64,000 nt of DNA from Corbicula japonica (lineage: Eukaryota > Mollusca > Bivalvia > Venerida > Cyrenidae). The DNA lies in contig JAZAYU010000037.1 in assembly GCA_038501625.1 (NCBI GenBank), positions 1,674,001-1,738,000 on the forward strand. Reading direction: 5' to 3'. Shown here in pieces: positions 1 through 12,230 of this stretch (positions within the stretch are counted from its first letter, which is position 1; every line of letters starts with the position of its first letter). The notes below the pieces were generated by a model. That model made no database searches. It was not told the origin of the DNA and saw only the letters and a list, made by a program, of their open reading frames with translations. A program made the translations under genes and the position numbers.

Positions 1-2
1 GC

Positions 3-218
3 ATCGGATCAGGCGGACTTCAGGAATGCATCCCTATTAAACAAACCATCCCCGGACTAAAGCAAGAAAAACATCTTGACGCCAATGGAAACTTCGTATG
101 GACCCAAATAGAAATAACAACGACGGTTGGATTTACGTGCGCCGGTAGAAGAATTGCGGAAAGCATCACGGCAACGACCGGTAAGGTAGTGGATGCACCG
201 ACACCGGACTATGCGTAG
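3..218 (+). CDS. IL-17-like cytokine, 3' end (gene truncated by window edge)
   Basis: The open frame runs from the window start to a TAG at 216-218 and encodes about 71 residues. It is nearly identical to the C-terminal part of the complete IL-17-like protein at 26255-26896, sharing the ECIPIKQTIPGLKQ stretch, the DANGNFVWTQIEI segment and the TTVGFTCAGRR segment. These correspond to the second half of the IL-17 cystine-knot fold, including the G-x-T-C strand. The last 20 residues differ from the paralogue. About 70 nt of 3' flank are also conserved between the two genes, so this is a gene duplicate and not only a shared domain. The signal peptide and first half lie outside the window. Whether the whole gene is intact cannot be judged. 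Confidence 0.85.
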   Translation: MGSGGLQECIPIKQTIPGLKQEKHLDANGNFVWTQIEITTTVGFTCAGRRIAESITATTGKVVDAPTPDYA

Positions 219-610
219 GGAGGTGAAGATGAACTGAAAACACACCGGTAATGACAGTTGGAATAGAAATCCAGATTTTCATTATGGATTAGAACGGTTT
301 CTTTGTTTTATTACAGTGGGCAAAAAATGTAAGTAAACATGGACATGTGAACATCCGGATATTTATTCACAACTGTCTTAGATTGATTTGTCCAAGTGTA
401 TGGACATAAAATTGTTAGACCATAATGGTCATTAAAACGTAGATATTTGTGAGAAAAAGTGCATGACGCATAAAAGGTGGCTTTAAAACCTTGTTAGTGA
501 TAGTTCATCAGTAATTTACATGTTTTTATTGTATGTTGTTTTTGACGTTGTGTTGTGCTGTTTAGAATACGTGTATTTTTAGAACGACTGAAATTTAACT
601 TAGTCTGAAC
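219..610 (+). other. 3' flank of IL-17-like copy 1
   Basis: The first 70 or so bases match the 3' flank of the second IL-17-like gene (26897-26975). After that the sequences diverge. The canonical AATAAA present in the second copy is not seen in this flank. Nothing else is recognised. Confidence 0.5.
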
Positions 611-763
611 GGTCCTATGCCCAAAGTTATAAAACTGAGCATGGAAACCAGTCTCAAATCTCAAGCATCTGATTGGCTGAAATGGCGACCAGTCGCCATT
701 TCAGCCAATCAGATGCTCGAGATTTGAGACTGGTTTCCAATCTCAGCTTTATAACCTTGGGAC
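611..763. mobile_element. Palindromic MITE, copy 1
   Basis: An almost perfect hairpin of about 150 bp. The arms meet at about 692 and contain GGAAACCAGTCTCAAATCTC and GATTGGCTGAAATGGCGAC, followed by their reverse complements. A second, more diverged copy lies at 13327-13472 inside the UNC93A-like intron. No coding capacity. Two unrelated sites sharing the same hairpin supports a mobile foldback MITE. Confidence 0.75.
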
Positions 764-1362
764 CTAGTTTGAATGAAATTACAATTATATTTAATGTGTA
801 TTTCAAAGGTTACTGTGTGCAATAGATGAATTGATATAAAAATTATTTCTTGCCTATTATACATTTTATTATACATTTTTTATATTTTCTTTTGCTAATA
901 TCATTGAACGATTAGGATTCAATAGCATGACTATGTTAAATTTTTACATATTTTATCAAACAGCAATAGAGTTTCAGGCTTTCAGAATTTCGCTTGTTTT
1001 ATATCTCGTAATGCATTTGTCTTGAACAAACTGGGTTGATGTTTACACACTTAAAATTTCTGATGAAATGTTATGACATTTTTTTCAGTTCACCAAAATT
1101 ATATGCATTTAGACTGTGTTCATTGTATTATTACAAATTTTTACGATTATTACTTATTTATGTTTATAGAAGTAACTTACTCAATTTACTTGTGATCTTT
1201 CGCGAAGGGTGCAATACAAACACTGTTTACAATGTTCTTGATATAAAGTTATATTTATTTTTGTTTTAAGGTCTTTAAAATAAACGTTAAAATGTGATTC
1301 AGTATTTACTCGTACTGTGAGTAGTTCAACTCTGCATTGACAAGGCAGTCGGAACGACAGCA
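764..1362. other. AT-rich intergenic, nothing recognised
   Basis: Short open frames at 1036-1269 (+) and 1181-1378 (-) have low-complexity composition and no recognisable domain. Confidence 0.5.
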
Positions 1363-2630
1363 ATATCCCCCGCCGCATGCAGGAATGTTGGAATAGTTAT
1401 GGATTCTTAATTGCAAATTAACAAATATATCTCCAGCAGTATGGTAGTTGTGGAGCAAATATGAAAGACATGGTTAAATATGAACCTTCAAAGACCTTCA
1501 GCCTGCCATGTTGGAACATGGGTTTTGCACATCATCTTGGTGGAATGAACACTTGACTAAAGTTTGATAATATTCATTGCAGGGGTTCAGAAGATATGAA
1601 CCGGACACAAAATACATAGTTCAAATCTTCAATGACCTTGAACTTGAGCCAGTCAGGTTGGAACATGGGTTCTGCACATCATCTTGATGGGCTGAACATT
1701 TGACAAAAGTTTCATGATTTTCATTCTAGGGGTTCAAAAGATATGAACCAGACACAAAATACATAGTTCAAATCTTCAAACATCACTGGTGACCTTGACC
1801 TTGAGCTGGCCAGGTGGGAACATGGATTCTGCACATCGTCTTCATAGGCTGATCATTTGACTAAAGTTTCATGAAGTTCCTTCAAGGGGTTCAGAAGATA
1901 TGAACCGGACATGAAGTACATGGTTCATATTTTCGAACACCACTGGTGACCTTGACCTTGAGCCGACCATGTTGGAACGTGGGTACTGCACATTGTCTTC
2001 ATAGGCTGAGAATTTGACTAAAGTTTCATGAAATTCCTTCAAGGGGTTTAGTAGATATGAACCGGACACGAAATACATGGTTCATATCTTCAAACATCAA
2101 TGGTGACTTTGACCTTGAGCAAGCCAGGTTAGACATGGGTTCTGTACGTCGTCTTCATGGGAAGAACATTTGACTAAAGTTTTATGAAATTCCTTCTAGG
2201 GGTTCAGAAGATATGAACCGGACACGAAATACATGGTTCTAATCTTCAAACACCACTGGTGACCTTGACCTTGAGCTGGCCAGGTTGGAACATAAGTTCT
2301 GCACGTCGTCTTGATGGGGAGAACATTTGACTAAAGTTTCATGAAAACCCTTCTAGGAGTTGAAAAGTTATGGACCGGACACGAAATGTGCGCGCACGGA
2401 AGAACGGACGGACGTTCTTACGAACGTCATTTATGTGGCTACTCTATTGTCCTCTCTATTGTTCTTTTAGCCACATAAAAGAAAAAAAAGCCACGTAACA
2501 GAACGGAATGAATAGAATTTACCGTTACCATTGTTCTCATAGCCACATAAATGGCGTGGCGTAAGCACGGACAGTCGGACGGACGGACGAAGACCATTCC
2601 TATATCCCCCAGCCGCTATTCGGCGGGGGA
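1363..2630. mobile_element. Minisatellite-bearing element (about 150-bp units) with short inverted ends
   Basis: Six tandem units with a period of about 140-158 bp lie between 1445 and 2400. Each carries a GACCTTGACCTTGAGC motif (for example 1791, 1950, 2260) and AGATATGAACCGGACAC. The array is bounded by TATCCCCCGCCG on the left (about 1363) and its reverse complement on the right (about 2630), with a GGACGGACGG run before the right end. Bivalve pearl-type and related minisatellite-carrying non-autonomous elements have tandem cores of this size, so that class is the best guess. No open frame. Confidence 0.6.
2428..2553. mobile_element. Small nested MITE
   Basis: A 126-bp segment inside the previous element has 14-bp perfect inverted ends (CATTTATGTGGCTA and reverse complement). 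Non-coding. Confidence 0.55.
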
Positions 2631-4180
2631 TAAAAAGCTGGTGCAATCTTGTTGTAAATTTCCAGGTTAATGGCCCTCCCGCTTGTGAGCGAGAAACGTA
2701 GTTCTCAGATATGGCAAGAAGATGTTGGAAAGTTTGGATTCAAAGGAGGAAGCCCGTTATTTAAAACCATTGGTCACATAAACGAGTTGGAAGTATTACA
2801 TGGAAATCTTATGTTAAGTTGTAAGATGTAAAAGGCAAAAAGTCAGTCTGAGATTCTTGTTCGAAATTTATTTCAATAAAGAATTTATCAGCAATAATGT
2901 CATTTAACGAATGTTTGATCTCACCTAAAACAACAAAAAAATAGAACAAACAAACAACAACAACAGCAACAATAACACCTCACGGTAGATTTCAGTTGCA
3001 ATTACTTCTCTTGGTGGTAAAATGCTAATTTCAAAACCATGCTGAATGTGGGTGGAAGTATATAGTCATAATTGATTTACCATTTTAGGGGATACGGGTG
3101 GTTTATACTCTGTCTGTCTCTATTGTGGTTGGCCTAGGCGCTGCCGCCGAATTTCTTTTTCATGGCTTTGGGGTCTATAAATAACACCACGCAATAGACA
3201 TAAATTCTCAACAAGCATTGGAATTATTGTCAATTGAGTTGCGGGTGTAACCACATCACTAGATAAGATACAAAAATAAGAATCACTTGAGGGGTGCTTC
3301 GTTGTATTTATTAAGTAATAATAAAGTTATTTCGCTGTTATTTAAGGGATTTATTTAAATAAAACGCTGTTCAGTCCGCGGTCGGCGACGACATTGAGAA
3401 CCGTTGAGCTTCCCAAGAATTTAAAAAAGGGGGCAGCCTTGATCTATGAGAAATAACAACAATAAAAACAACAACAAACAAACTCCCGCTGCATCTTGCT
3501 TTATTTAATATCCAACTATTTTCAGACACTTTAATTAAATTTAGAATCAAATATAGAAATCATAAGTTTCATTATTGTTCAGTATGCTGAGATCCCAAAC
3601 AGGAGAAATAGAATATTAATCTTTGAAATGTCGTAAAGGGAAAGCTCGGTACCAATTTTAAATCAATAAGAGATTGAAACAATACATGAATAAATATAAC
3701 AGATGGTACGACTTTACACCGCAAATATTGATATGTCGGATAATATTATAAATTCCCCACTTTTTTATGGAACGACAATAAAAGTAAGTTACTTCCTCTA
3801 CATGTATTATTGATGAAATAACCGTTTGTATACTTCCGTTATACCTATGTAAAACAAATTAGGTATAACTATGAAGGTAAAACTATGCCCATTGATTATC
3901 CGTCACTCGTGATGACATTCTGTTGGCATAAAACGGGATTTAATGAAAACTATTTTTTTCCCGTGAAGGTTGCACTAGCAATGAGAACACATCTGAGAAC
4001 GATAATACTTTCGATTTTCATGAAGTGCGGACTACATCGTTTGATTAAATCGTCGGTGCTACAAAGAGAAAAAATTAAGACCACCGCTCACTGCGACAAA
4101 AAAATTGAACAATGAAGGCAGTGAGCGCCAAATGAAATCAAGCGGGAAAAGGGCAACAAAGTTAAATTTAAGGGCTTACT
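2554..4180. other. Intergenic, nothing recognised
   Basis: AT-rich sequence after the right end of the minisatellite element (2630). The 76-codon frame at 3885-4115 shows no signal peptide, domain or splice context that would support a gene. Confidence 0.5.
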
Positions 4181-4257
4181 ACCCTTCTCCCCTGCACGTT
4201 CATCGATAAAAAGAAAATTAACAAAGTCCTATTTGAATTGACATACTTATATAAAAA

Positions 4258-4316
<59 letters not shown>

Positions 4317-4400
4317 TCCTCTCTTCTTTTTCGCTGCGTGGGGAGGCCGTGTTTTGTGAGTGTGGCGATTCCTGATAGGCATATATTACTTTTTTCAATA
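4181..4400 (-). repeat. Interspersed repeat R2 (about 200 bp family)
   Basis: Contains the R2 hallmark TTCTTTTTCGCTGCGTGGGG followed by a GTGTGGCGATTCCTGAT block. R2 recurs in whole or part at 11880-12230, 45833-45967, 51750-51960, 55826-55945, 56535-56830, 58105-58290, 59335-59520 and 60120-60345. The copy at 51750-51960 interrupts another repeat and so shows the family ends. R2 also carries a GGTAACACCTCGGG/CAAGGCGGTAAC-type block at its other end. Probably a SINE or MITE; no transposition gene is visible. Confidence 0.65.
4262..4326. repeat. (CT)n microsatellite
   Basis: About 65 bases of nearly uninterrupted CT repeats inside an R2 copy. Confidence 0.95.
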
Positions 4401-4688
4401 ACGGCAAAATGACGAGGAGTGTAGTGGGCCCTTAAAATGCTACATGTGGCGTTTATTTAGTGTTTACCTGAAGTAAATAGTATAAGGGTGCTTGCAAGGC
4501 GCAAATTATAAATTAATGTGGTGATATAATTGTTCGAGGCGGTGTGTGGGGTTGGGTGGGCAATGTTGTTCACTAAACCAGTATATGGTGGAACAAACAA
4601 CAATAGTGTGTGGTATGCACCGAAGGTGTTTCATGATTTCGGAATATTTCGGGTAAAATACAGTGTGATTTTAGTCGAAATATATACA

Positions 4689-4830
4689 AGTAGAAATGAA
4701 CGAAGGTATAGGTATTGCACGAGTTTGGAAACCATCCTGTCCCTAGCGCTATATGAGCACGAAAGAGTAGAAATGAACGCAGGCATGGACGTTGTGCGAG
4801 TTTGGTAACCACCCTGTCCCTAGCGGTAAA
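4689..4830. repeat. Two tandem 78-bp units
   Basis: The segment starting TAGAAATGAACG at 4691 repeats at 4769. Both units include ACCCTGTCCCTAGCG-like ends. No coding support. Confidence 0.65.
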
Positions 4831-6407
4831 TCTGCACAAAATTGACGTTTCTCAGATATGATAAAGGAGATTCGCCAGTTTTCTACTGTTTGTGAGGAAA
4901 ACAACGCTACCGATCTCAGAATAGCGCTGCCGTTATGAAAAGGAATTAAAATCGCTACACCACTCTACACCACTTGTCAAGGAGCAGACGTTTACTTCTA
5001 CAGCTTGGTGTAAATCTGTGTTGGCTTCATTGCCTTTTACATATAAAGTTTATATATCAACCATGTTTAACTTGACTTTATACCGCCGCATGATGATGTA
5101 AAGGTAGTCACATCGATGCTTAAACATGCGTGTAATAGATAACGTGACTTGTGAACGCCCAATGGAGAAAAGAGATTAACCGTCTTGGTAAAAGACATCC
5201 TTGTTAAGGTATATTTAATCTCATTGGACATAATCTTCACACGGGGCTACATAAATGTCAGATAAATTTGTCGTTGAGGTTCAATTGGACAAAATTTGCA
5301 TTAGATAAAACTGTCATTCATGTGCTGTCGCTCCAGCAACTAGTTAAACGTTTTCATTTTATTATTTTGGATATTATAGGTGGTTTTAATACATCGGCTC
5401 ATCTAAATGTTTGTTAATCGACCGATGTTTAACGGAAATGCTAGGTTTAATTCCTTGTGATAAACCAAAACGATTAAAATTACCATTTGTTGATTGCTAG
5501 CATATTGACCGAGGCTTCAGTGTTCATGTTTAATCCTTAAGCAGCTGTTTGTATGCAATATTTATAAAACCTAGTATTAATAAAACAAAAACATGTTTCA
5601 AACCTGTTTTTCTCGAATTAATTGTTCTTATTGGTATTTAGAAGAAATGTATTCACTAAACAGCAAAAATGTGAACGCTTCAGATTTGCAGTCATAGCGG
5701 CTCTCTAAAGAGGGTTGGGAATGTTTGCATAAATGTGTCAGTGTGTAATCGTTGTTTCTATTGCTTATCACCTGTCCATTTCTGGGTGGAGGTACACGTC
5801 TATTCTCTACATTAAATTATTTTATTGTCTGAGTGGACCATTCTAGGATGGTAGCGCACGACTCTTCTCTTTATTGTTCTAAGATGGTAGAGAACGATTG
5901 TTTTAAAGATGATTATTTAGTTTCAAGTTTTAGCTTTCCAAAAAGCTAGTCGGTCATTAGCAGATAAATTAATAGAATAAATATGTATTCGTGCTTGCAT
6001 TTATTTTTGGACCAATGGAAATCAAGGATTTGTCCAGTTTTCAGTCGACCAATGCCACGTAGATTGTATCTGACAAGCCATTTGTGAATTTAGTTTAAGT
6101 TTCAAGTTTTCAAGTTGTTTTTTTTTCCATTTACATTTCTCTGTATGTACAATACATAAACAAGAGAACTGATAGTGCTTGTGTTGTCTACCTAACTGTA
6201 CTTGTCAAAATAATGTTATTGTTTAGTATCGACAAAAGACCGAATCCAGAGCCGTTATATTGCATGTGTATGGGGAAGCAGACATTAGAGTCAGGGGTAT
6301 CCCTGGAAAGCTTTTACAAATTGGACTCAATTTGGATTGCGACTAGTCCAGCCGTTCACTATAGATCCCAAGAAGAGAACGCATGGATTGATGTGGTTTT
6401 GAGAGGG
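4831..6407. other. Intergenic, nothing recognised
   Basis: AT-rich with no convincing open frame, RNA gene or repeat family. Confidence 0.45.
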
Positions 6408-6602
6408 CAGGGCTTTTTTTCACTGCCTGGGGAAGGGGCCCATGCCCTATAATTTTTGGGAAAATAGCGTTATTTTTCTCTGAAGGGGAATGAACCAATC
6501 TGGTTTAAAGTCACTTTTTGGAGAAATGCATGATTTTAAAGAAATTTTCTGAGGGGAAGGCGCCCATAAACGGCCCCTGCTATAGAAGGAAAGAAAGCCC
6601 TG
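6408..6602. mobile_element. hAT-like MITE, 195 bp
   Basis: Ends CAGGGCTTTTTTTC and GAAAGAAAGCCCTG form 13/14-matched inverted repeats. The CAGGGC terminus is common in hAT-type non-autonomous elements. GAGGG is present on both sides (6403-6407, 6603-6607); a full 8-bp duplication is not visible, so the superfamily is tentative. Confidence 0.55.
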
Positions 6603-7600
6603 GAGGGAATCGGGGAATCAAAATAAATCAATTCTTATTTCTTTGAAAATGCATATATTCAAGGGCAAGTTTTGAATATTAGGGCGACGGGAAATTTGTA
6701 ACATAAATTAAATAGATAAAGTTTAAATGATAAAAATACAAATGCACGTACAGAACGGTTACCAAGTCTGAATTTTAAAAACAATCGTTTAATTTTTTTT
6801 CTTAAAATAGATGAAAAGGTCACTTTGAAAACCACTACACACGACAAATATTAAAATATTGCAGGCTCGGTTTGGTTGAGTCTATTAAAGACTTTTAAGC
6901 ATTTCAAAAACATTAAATACCTCATCATAATTAGTGCTCCAACTTGGACATCAAAAGAACAGAGAAATAGATAGATCTCAAAAACAGGCAGTTTTTGCGC
7001 AACAAGCTCAAAACTAAACACTTTTATGCAAATCTTTGAGAAAGAGCATTGTATATAAATGTCCCTCTGAAAGAGTGATTGCGAATAAAAGGTCAAATGT
7101 AATGTTCATAACTAATAACTAATGAAGAGATGGGTAGTCATTAAACCAACTAGGTTTAAACGCTCGCAACTCGGGTTTTAACATTCCCAAAGTGCGATCG
7201 GGAAAAGCAAATTATGAGGTTGATTAGCTGATAACAACTAATTATGGATTGAAATGATTTTTCAACATACTTGACTAACGAAGTACTTGTCAATATTGCA
7301 CACCAAAACTGAGGTAACATGTCACCATTTATCCTATAAATTGATATAAGACAATAAATAATAACAAAATCATTATTGATGCTACCCTGGCACTCTGAAC
7401 GTGTAACCATAAAGTGCAGTTAACCTCCTGTGGCCATCCTAGTCGTTAATCTCTGTCGTTTGCAGCTAATTGAGCGTATTGATGATTGTCTTTTAGCGTT
7501 CTGCCGCCCCATTGACTACGCTTATGATATAAGATAAAAATATTGCCTATGCTGATCTCGTATGTTACTTTATACAATGGTCATGTCACATTCGCTAAAC
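6603..7600. other. Intergenic with an R1 fragment
   Basis: Positions about 6835-6890 match the start of repeat family R1 (CACGACAAATATTAAAATAT then TTGCAGGCTCGG). Nothing else recognised up to the assembly gap. Confidence 0.45.
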
Positions 7601-8100
7601 NNNNNNNNNNNNNNNNNNNNNNNNNNNNNNNNNNNNNNNNNNNNNNNNNNNNNNNNNNNNNNNNNNNNNNNNNNNNNNNNNNNNNNNNNNNNNNNNNNNN
7701 NNNNNNNNNNNNNNNNNNNNNNNNNNNNNNNNNNNNNNNNNNNNNNNNNNNNNNNNNNNNNNNNNNNNNNNNNNNNNNNNNNNNNNNNNNNNNNNNNNNN
7801 NNNNNNNNNNNNNNNNNNNNNNNNNNNNNNNNNNNNNNNNNNNNNNNNNNNNNNNNNNNNNNNNNNNNNNNNNNNNNNNNNNNNNNNNNNNNNNNNNNNN
7901 NNNNNNNNNNNNNNNNNNNNNNNNNNNNNNNNNNNNNNNNNNNNNNNNNNNNNNNNNNNNNNNNNNNNNNNNNNNNNNNNNNNNNNNNNNNNNNNNNNNN
8001 NNNNNNNNNNNNNNNNNNNNNNNNNNNNNNNNNNNNNNNNNNNNNNNNNNNNNNNNNNNNNNNNNNNNNNNNNNNNNNNNNNNNNNNNNNNNNNNNNNNN
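7601..8100. other. Assembly gap (500 N)
   Basis: Exactly 500 N, probably a placeholder of unknown real length. The sequence just left of the gap (ATTCGCTAAAC) recurs at about 8209 with similar neighbours, and TTTTGAGAACATTCA occurs at 8117 and 8222. The gap therefore probably sits in a tandem repeat of period about 100 bp or more. Confidence 0.95.
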
Positions 8101-8270
8101 AAACATCCGGTAACTTTTGAGAACATTCAACAAAATTCAACACTGGAAATCGCAAACAAATTGCAAAATCGCTGACCTCCTGTGTTTACTTTTAACAATT
8201 GTCATCTCACACTCGCTAAACTTTTGAGAACATTCACAACATTTGCACAGGAAATTGCAAAAAAACCCCA

Positions 8271-10592
8271 CTTTCTTTAAAAGACAGTATTTTGACAATT
8301 AGTCACAGTTCTGAGTGTTCATTTCGTCCTAAATGCTTGTTTAAAACATTTTCTCTTATGTTATAAGCCTCCACTTTTTCACGATCGTATATTTGGTGAT
8401 TTATACAAGAAAGAAAAAAAATAATTGTAACGCATGGATAAAAGTTTTCATCAATTTTCAAAATGAACGCATGGACATGAGTTTTTTAAAACCCGCATTA
8501 TTTCATCTAACATGGAATACACTGAAATTGACATCATTAAAACAAACAAACAAAAACAAGAAAATGTGCAAGAACCAGCGATATATTGCATGTTGAAGTT
8601 CTAAAAAATTGTTGAAGATCAGAATAGTAAATATAATAGTTTTGAGTCCCTGTCATGCTTCTCACCCCATCCCCCACCCCGCCCTAGGACAGTGACAAAA
8701 TTTTGTTGTTGAACATAAACTCTAGATTTTGGAATACAATTACAACTTGATTGTCCTTGCTTTCTCTTTACTTTCAGACAAAAATTGTGTTAGACGAAGT
8801 AGTATAGTTTGACAAACCTAACAATTATGGTACTGTCAAGTAAATTATTAATAATGTTTGCAAAATGATAAGATTTATCACCAGCTAATTAATGCATTCC
8901 TTCAAAACAAAGGATATATAAATAAACTAATGTTTGTATCACATTCAATAAAAATTAAGCGCTTTCATTTCAAAGTGGCTTAAAGTTTTAACTTCAGTGC
9001 CATGTGTTTTTTGGTTAAAAAGTTATGCGAATGACAGACTAGCTTTTTGTAAACTTTATTTACAGTCAGCCTTTCCCGCCAAAGTCGATTATTCGTTAGC
9101 CTCTAAGAAAACATAAGCGATGTCTTGCTTTTGACGAACAAATTCAAGATAACGGAACGAATCTTTTTCAGATATGGCATCATCCTGAACAGTTGTTTGA
9201 TTCAAATAAAGTATCAATTCAACTTTTATGCAACTAATATTTTGCTTTAAAGGTTTGTATCACGTGACTTTCTAAAAAAAAAGACGCATAACATTATTTC
9301 TATACCCTGTAGAAAATACAACACACTTATGTTTACAAAATTTAACATGTCGTTATTGATCAGCTCAATTTCTGATTTGATGTAACTACAATGTTCAAAT
9401 ATTGTTTCATCAACATTTAGAAGACTTTTCTTGCAAACAGGGGGAACGGAATAGCATTCTCAAGCTTTAGACGGGCGGCTTTGTCTAAAGTGCGGAACAG
9501 GTGGCATAGTCTAAATTATCCGTTCTGGACCGTGAGTCACTGTTAACCGGTGTTCAGGCTAAAGATCTCAAGTTTGGTCGATTATAATATGTCGGTCATC
9601 AGGATGACCGACAATTATAATTGCTTGTCATAAATTAACAAGTGTTTATATTTATATTACTTCTCTATCAACATTACACTCTACACGTTTGGTTCATTTT
9701 CTTCTTATATTTTTTTCTTTTTTTTTCTAAAAAAACTGTTGATGTCGGTGATTACTTCGTGTTTGAAAGCCACTTTAATTACTTTACAAATTTAATTTAT
9801 TTTAATTAAATTTAATTAAATCGTCATTACACTCGATTCACCATTTGTAATTGATTTGGAGTACTGGCAAATATATGTTTATCGTGATCTAGAATCGTGC
9901 TGTCAATGTTTGCAAAAGATCTGGTTAGCATGAAGTGACTTTGGGACAGGGTATCTGTAATACTAATATTTTAACGGCAGTGTTACTTCTATGTTTGATA
10001 TCGCATATCGTATCGGATATTTAATATTTGAACTCGTGATAAGCGATTAGCGGACAAGATTAGTATCCAGTCGAAATGTTTCCGTTTTTAAGTGAATTTG
10101 GTCTTGCTAAAAATTGGCATTGTATTATGTATCTAAATAAATTTAAAATCCAACAACCCAGCTCTAACAATAAGAGCTACTTGCATTCTGTTACTAGAAA
10201 GAATTACGATCCATAAGATGTTAGCGCATTTAATGATTTTTTCTATAATAAAATCTAAATATAAAATGGAAGGAAAAGAACTTACTGAAAATCGACAGCG
10301 CAAGTTCAAAGTTAACATGTAACGTGTAAATTAGTCAGAAACGTAAGAATTTCACGTACATTTATCGTGATATAATGAATTGTACTAGATAAAAACACGT
10401 GAGAATGCACGATAGTACATATAGTACATCTAGTATTTATCCTGTTTGTTTACGTTCCTTCTCTAGTGAGGAATGTTCACATTTAAAACAAGGGACTTTG
10501 TCATTAAATTATTTTAAATACGGTGTTTTCAATGACAATACATAGTGTTAAGCTAAAATTACTAATATCCTAGTAACAGGCAAGAAAAAAAA
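8271..10592. other. Upstream region of the UNC93A-like gene
   Basis: AT-rich with no supported exon. One short perfect hairpin (9580-9621) is listed separately. No clear TATA box or upstream coding exon was identified, and the first coding exon opens with a plausible ATG. Confidence 0.4.
9580..9621. repeat. Short inverted repeat
   Basis: TGTCGGTCATC and its exact reverse complement are separated by two bases (9590-9613), with an imperfect ATTATAAT extension on both sides. Could be a small MITE remnant or a local hairpin. Confidence 0.6.
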
Positions 10593-11414
10593 ATGGAGGG
10601 AAGGCGTTCGGAATATAAAAACGTACTGGTGTTGTCGGGTGGGTTTACGGCGATTTTCACGGCGTATCTCGCAATACAGAACCTGCAGAGCAGTTTAAAC
10701 CAAGAGGAAGGTCTTGGTCTCATCTCGCTCTCCTGCATGTATGGCTGTATCATCATTTCCGGTATCCTGGCGCCCGCAGTCATCAATCAAATCGGAGAAA
10801 AATGGATGTTAGTCGTCGCGTTCCTAAGTCATGTAATTTATACTGGAAGCAACTTTTATCCGACGTTCGCGACATTGATTCCGTCGTCGGTATTGCTCGG
10901 TCTCACTGCGGGCCCAATGTGGACCTCACAAAGTGTTTATCTCTCGAACATGGCGTACTCTTATGCTGATAGGGTGATCACAGATGAGCACACGGTTCTA
11001 AGCAAATTTAATGGAATTTTCTTTTCTATGTACGAGACAACACAGGTTACTGGTAATCTCATTTCTTCGATTGTATTACAACAAGGCAGCTACTATAGCA
11101 CGCCCGAGAACAGAACTGTCAAGTTCTGTGGTCGCTTAGATTGTCCAAGAGAGGTTAACGCCACCAGCATCGAGGAGCCTGACCGGAAGATAGTTTACAT
11201 CTTGTTAGGGGTATTCCTTGCAGTTGATCTGATTGGAGTGTGTCTGGTCACATTTCTGTTACCACCTCTGAGGAAAGATGTGTTCAAACAGAAGCCGCGG
11301 GTCCTGCAGTCCCTGGTATCTTGTGGACGAGGCCTTGCAGATCTCCTCTTACTAGTCCCTCTCATCATGTTTATGGCTATGGAACAGGCTATCCTGTGCA
11401 CCGACTACACTAAG
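10593..11414 (+). CDS. UNC93A: UNC93A-like MFS protein, exon 1 of 3
   Basis: The three exons join to about 429 residues, the usual length for UNC93A-type proteins. Exon 1 encodes 274 residues. It opens with a short cytosolic N-terminus, a first membrane span (about residues 9-28) and the family signature QNLQSSLNQEEGLG after it. Further spans follow, with the conserved LIPSSVLLGLTAGPMW motif and the KFNGIFFSMYETTQVTGNLIS segment. A lumenal loop contains two cysteines (CGRLDC) and N-glycosylation sequons. UNC93 proteins are major-facilitator-fold membrane proteins. UNC93B1 carries Toll-like receptors to endolysosomes, while the role of UNC93A is less clear. The exon ends at AAG|GTAACT in phase 0. 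The start is the first ATG of the frame and matches the family N-terminus. Confidence 0.92.
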
Positions 11415-11562
11415 GTAACTGTCCTGCTTCCCATGTTTATCATTCTTATTGTTTTATTAAGCTTAATGTAGTTTGTCATGTTAATTAAATGGTTGCAATA
11501 TGCAATACTCTTTTCTAACATTCTACCGTCGTAGTTGATTTTCGTCGATACTGTATTTTCAG
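11415..11562 (+). other. UNC93A-like intron 1
   Basis: Short 148-bp phase-0 intron, GTAACT donor and TATTTTCAG acceptor. Reading through it would end the protein at TAG 11469-11471, so splicing is required for the full protein. Confidence 0.85.
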
Positions 11563-11830
11563 GCATTTATAAGTTGTCCTGTTGGTATACAAAAGGTTGG
11601 TTTCGTCATGGCAGCGTACGGAGGTTCCACAACTCTATTTGCGCTCAGTCTGAGCCGTCTATCCAAGTACACTGGCCGTCATATTCTGTTCGGTACAGCT
11701 GCACTGGTCAACCTGGGGACGCTGGTCACTCTGTATTTGTGGATACCTTCTGCAGATAACATCACCTTCATATTTGTGCTGCCGGTCATCTGGGGAATGG
11801 CCGAAGGAATCTGGCAAACACAGTCTAATG
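11563..11830 (+). CDS. UNC93A: UNC93A-like MFS protein, exon 2 of 3
   Basis: Continues the frame with AFISCPVGIQKVGFVMAAYG, which aligns with the human-type family motif (T-C-x-G-I-Q-x-V-G-Y-V-M). It ends in WGMAEGIWQTQSN, the strongest signature of the family (WG-x-A-[DE]-x-[IV]-WQTQ-x-N). Donor AATG|GTATGA, phase 1. The frame at 11535-11759 is a shadow in another phase. Confidence 0.92.
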
Positions 11831-11879
11831 GTATGATAACATGGAAATAATAAAATACTTATATGAATTCTTTGGACCC

Positions 11880-12230
11880 ACCACCTCGAAACTTAACTCC
11901 TTATTCCATAATATATACGAGTTTCATCGCTAGTGCGAACTCTGTAGATCAAGATCAGCAGGCTTATCCATGCAAGGATCTAAACTGTTCTCCCATTGAT
12001 AGCGGCCATATCCTGTGGAGTAAAGGGCTAAAAAAAGAAAATCAGATATGAAGCGTGGTAACTGGTTCCCTTTTTCGTTAATTGTTTTTGGTGTCACATT
12101 TTAAAATGATCATTGGATAAACCATTGCTCTCTTTCCCTCTCTTCTTTTTGGCTGCGTGGGAAGGTTAGTTTTTCTGGATGTGGAAATAACTGATATGCA
12201 TATTTCACTTTTTGTTTGCTCTACTTTTTG
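11880..12230. repeat. R2-type repeat in UNC93A-like intron 2
   Basis: Contains the CTTTTTGGCTGCGTGGGAAG block (about 12145) and the TTCGTTAATTGTTTTTGGTG block of family R2, both diverged. Confidence 0.5.

Noticed and set aside
4168..4407. Arg/Glu-repeat protein on the minus strand
   Set aside because: Translation of the (CT)n microsatellite inside an R2 repeat.
7543..8175. Five long open frames on both strands across 7543-8175
   Set aside because: They consist almost entirely of unknown residues from the 500-N gap; no real coding evidence.
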